Positions 62,933-64,000 of a stretch of 64,000 bases of DNA are shown in pieces. The position numbers were made by a program, and so were the translations under genes. The number at the start of each line of letters is the position of its first letter. Positions within the stretch are counted from its first letter, which is position 1. This DNA is from Luteolibacter sp. LG18 (lineage in GTDB: Bacteria > Verrucomicrobiota > Verrucomicrobiia > Verrucomicrobiales > Akkermansiaceae). The notes below the pieces were generated by a model that was given only the letters and a program-made list of their open reading frames with translations, did no database searches and was not told the DNA's origin. The DNA lies in contig NZ_AP024600.1 in NCBI RefSeq assembly GCF_036322585.1, forward strand, positions 3,472,001 through 3,536,000, written 5' to 3'.

Positions 62933-63856
62933 ATGCGCGCGCTGTTGTCATCCATCCTGCTTTCCTTGCCAGCGGTTCTTTCCGGGGCTGATTCCAATCC
63001 ACCGCCGACCTTCGCGAATGTCGCCTACGGGACGCATCCGCGGCAGGTGATGGACGTGTGGAAGGCGGAGTCGGCGAAGCCCGCGCCGGTGGTGTTCCAC
63101 ATTCACGGCGGCGGCTGGGTGAAGGGCGACAAGAGGGAGGTGAAGGAGGTTTCCGCCTACCTCACCGCGGGCATTTCGGTGGTCTCGATCAATTATCGGT
63201 ACAGCACCCAGGCGCAGGAAACCGGAGTGATGCCACCGGTGGAGTGGCCGGTCCATGATGCGGCGCAGGCGCTCCAGTTCGTGCGCTCGAAGGCGGGGGA
63301 GTGGAATCTCGACAAGAAGCGCATCGCCGCGACCGGGGCCTCGGCGGGTGCGTGCTCCAGCCTGTGGCTGGCGTTCCATGATGATCTGGCGGACCCGTCC
63401 AACTCTGATCCGGTGGCGCGGGAGTCGACCCGGCTGCTGTGCGCGGCGGTGGAGATCGCGCAGACGTCGCTCGATCCGCTGCTGCTCAAGGAGTGGACGC
63501 CGAACAGCCGCTATGGCGGCCACGCGTTCGGGCTGATGGACCCGAAGGACCTCAAGACACGGGACACGCGCTTCGCCGAGTTCCTGGAGCGCCGTTCGGA
63601 GTTCCTGCCGTGGATCCGTGAATACTCGCCGATGGAGCACGCCAGCGCGGGCGATCCGCCGGTGTATTTGTTTTATCCCGCCGCGCCCTCGATCGGGCAG
63701 GACCAGAGGGATCCGACCCACACCGCGAACTTCGGGGTGAAGCTGAAGGAGACGCTCGATGGCCTGCACCTGGCCTGCGAGCTGGTCTATCCCGGTGCGC
63801 CGGAGGTGAAGCATCCCACCGTGGAGTCCTACCTCATCGATACTTTGACCCATTGA
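62933..63856 (+). CDS. Secreted alpha/beta-hydrolase, probable carbohydrate esterase
   Basis: This 307-residue protein has a signal peptide (cleavage near LSGA, about residue 19) and an alpha/beta-hydrolase fold of the BD-FAE/acetyl-esterase type. The oxyanion-hole motif HGGGW is at about residues 57-61 and the nucleophile elbow GASAGAC (Ser near 138) is intact. It starts 19 bp after the second PL4 gene. Removal of acetyl groups from rhamnogalacturonan is a reasonable inference, because acetylation blocks RG lyases. Confidence 0.88.
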   Translation: MRALLSSILLSLPAVLSGADSNPPPTFANVAYGTHPRQVMDVWKAESAKPAPVVFHIHGGGWVKGDKREVKEVSAYLTAGISVVSINYRYSTQAQETGVMPPVEWPVHDAAQALQFVRSKAGEWNLDKKRIAATGASAGACSSLWLAFHDDLADPSNSDPVARESTRLLCAAVEIAQTSLDPLLLKEWTPNSRYGGHAFGLMDPKDLKTRDTRFAEFLERRSEFLPWIREYSPMEHASAGDPPVYLFYPAAPSIGQDQRDPTHTANFGVKLKETLDGLHLACELVYPGAPEVKHPTVESYLIDTLTH

Positions 63857-63864
63857 TAACCACC

Positions 63865-64000
63865 ATGAAACCATCCGCTCTTTTCGTTTCCCTCCTTCTC
63901 GCCGGTCCTCTGCTCCACGCGAAGGAACCCGTGGCTCCCGAGAAGGAAGCCGCCGCGCCGGAGCGCACGATCGTCCAGCCACCGGCGAAGGAGAAGCTCC
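63865..64000 (+). CDS. Start of a secreted protein, truncated by the window end
   Basis: The first 45 codons are visible: a signal peptide (MKPSALFVSLLLAGPLLHA) followed by a Glu/Pro/Ala-rich segment (EPVAPEKEAAAPERTIVQPP). It begins 8 bp after the esterase gene, so it belongs to the same operon. The product cannot be named from this fragment. Confidence 0.8.
   Translation, partial: MKPSALFVSLLLAGPLLHAKEPVAPEKEAAAPERTIVQPPAKEKL

Overview
This 64 kb window comes from a high-GC bacterial chromosome. The gene families point to the phylum Verrucomicrobia, probably a Luteolibacter-like member of the Verrucomicrobiales (inferred from families, not from a marker gene). The main clues are a Verru_Chthon cassette A-like pseudopilin protein, DUF1549/DUF1553 and DUF1501 genes, an ECF sigma factor next to a Ser/Thr kinase, autotransporter-associated beta-strand (PATR) proteins, and secreted enzymes that end in a short FYR-type C-terminal module. 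No tRNA, rRNA, CRISPR array, IS element or phage gene was recognised.

Layout. 1-4734: two secreted LamG-rich proteins, each closed by a strong terminator. 5376-14905: a tight four-gene operon (LamG/Ig protein, pseudopilin-like cassette protein A, small exported protein, sulfatase). 15005-18982: the planctomycete-type cytochrome c/DUF1549/DUF1553 plus DUF1501 pair. 19231-21971: ECF sigma factor and membrane Ser/Thr kinase. 22072-28575: GH30 glycosidase and a giant PATR protein that share an upstream palindrome. 28686-43270 (minus strand): a hemicellulose block with GH43, GH10 xylanase, GPH sugar symporter, a 2,017-residue GH43-GH5-CBM6-ricin-LamG enzyme, a second GH43 and a second PATR protein. 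43646-56032: arabinose block with LacI regulator, araB-araA-araD, a membrane-anchored PA14-like protein, an HTH-only AraC regulator, a second LacI regulator and an RbsCBA-type ABC importer. 56033-57057: gene-free repeats. 57058-58728: cytoplasmic GH43 xylosidase. 59047-64000: pectin (rhamnogalacturonan) operon with two PL4 lyases, an esterase and a truncated secreted protein.

How it fits together (inference): secreted GH10/GH43/GH5/GH30 enzymes cut arabinoxylan. Oligosaccharides enter through the GPH symporter and are finished by the cytoplasmic GH43. Released arabinose enters through the ABC importer and is converted by AraA, AraB and AraD to xylulose 5-phosphate. Six copies of a 14-bp LacI-type operator (consensus ATNRAWCGNTTAAT) sit upstream of the xylan genes, the PATR gene, the PA14/AraC pair and the GH43/PL4 divergent promoter. 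A different 17-bp motif is shared by the araBAD and ABC-importer promoters. The window therefore appears to hold two interlocking pentose regulons.

A second theme is export: seven otherwise unrelated secreted proteins end in the same kind of C-terminal module, finishing in F-[FYLV]-R close to the last residue.
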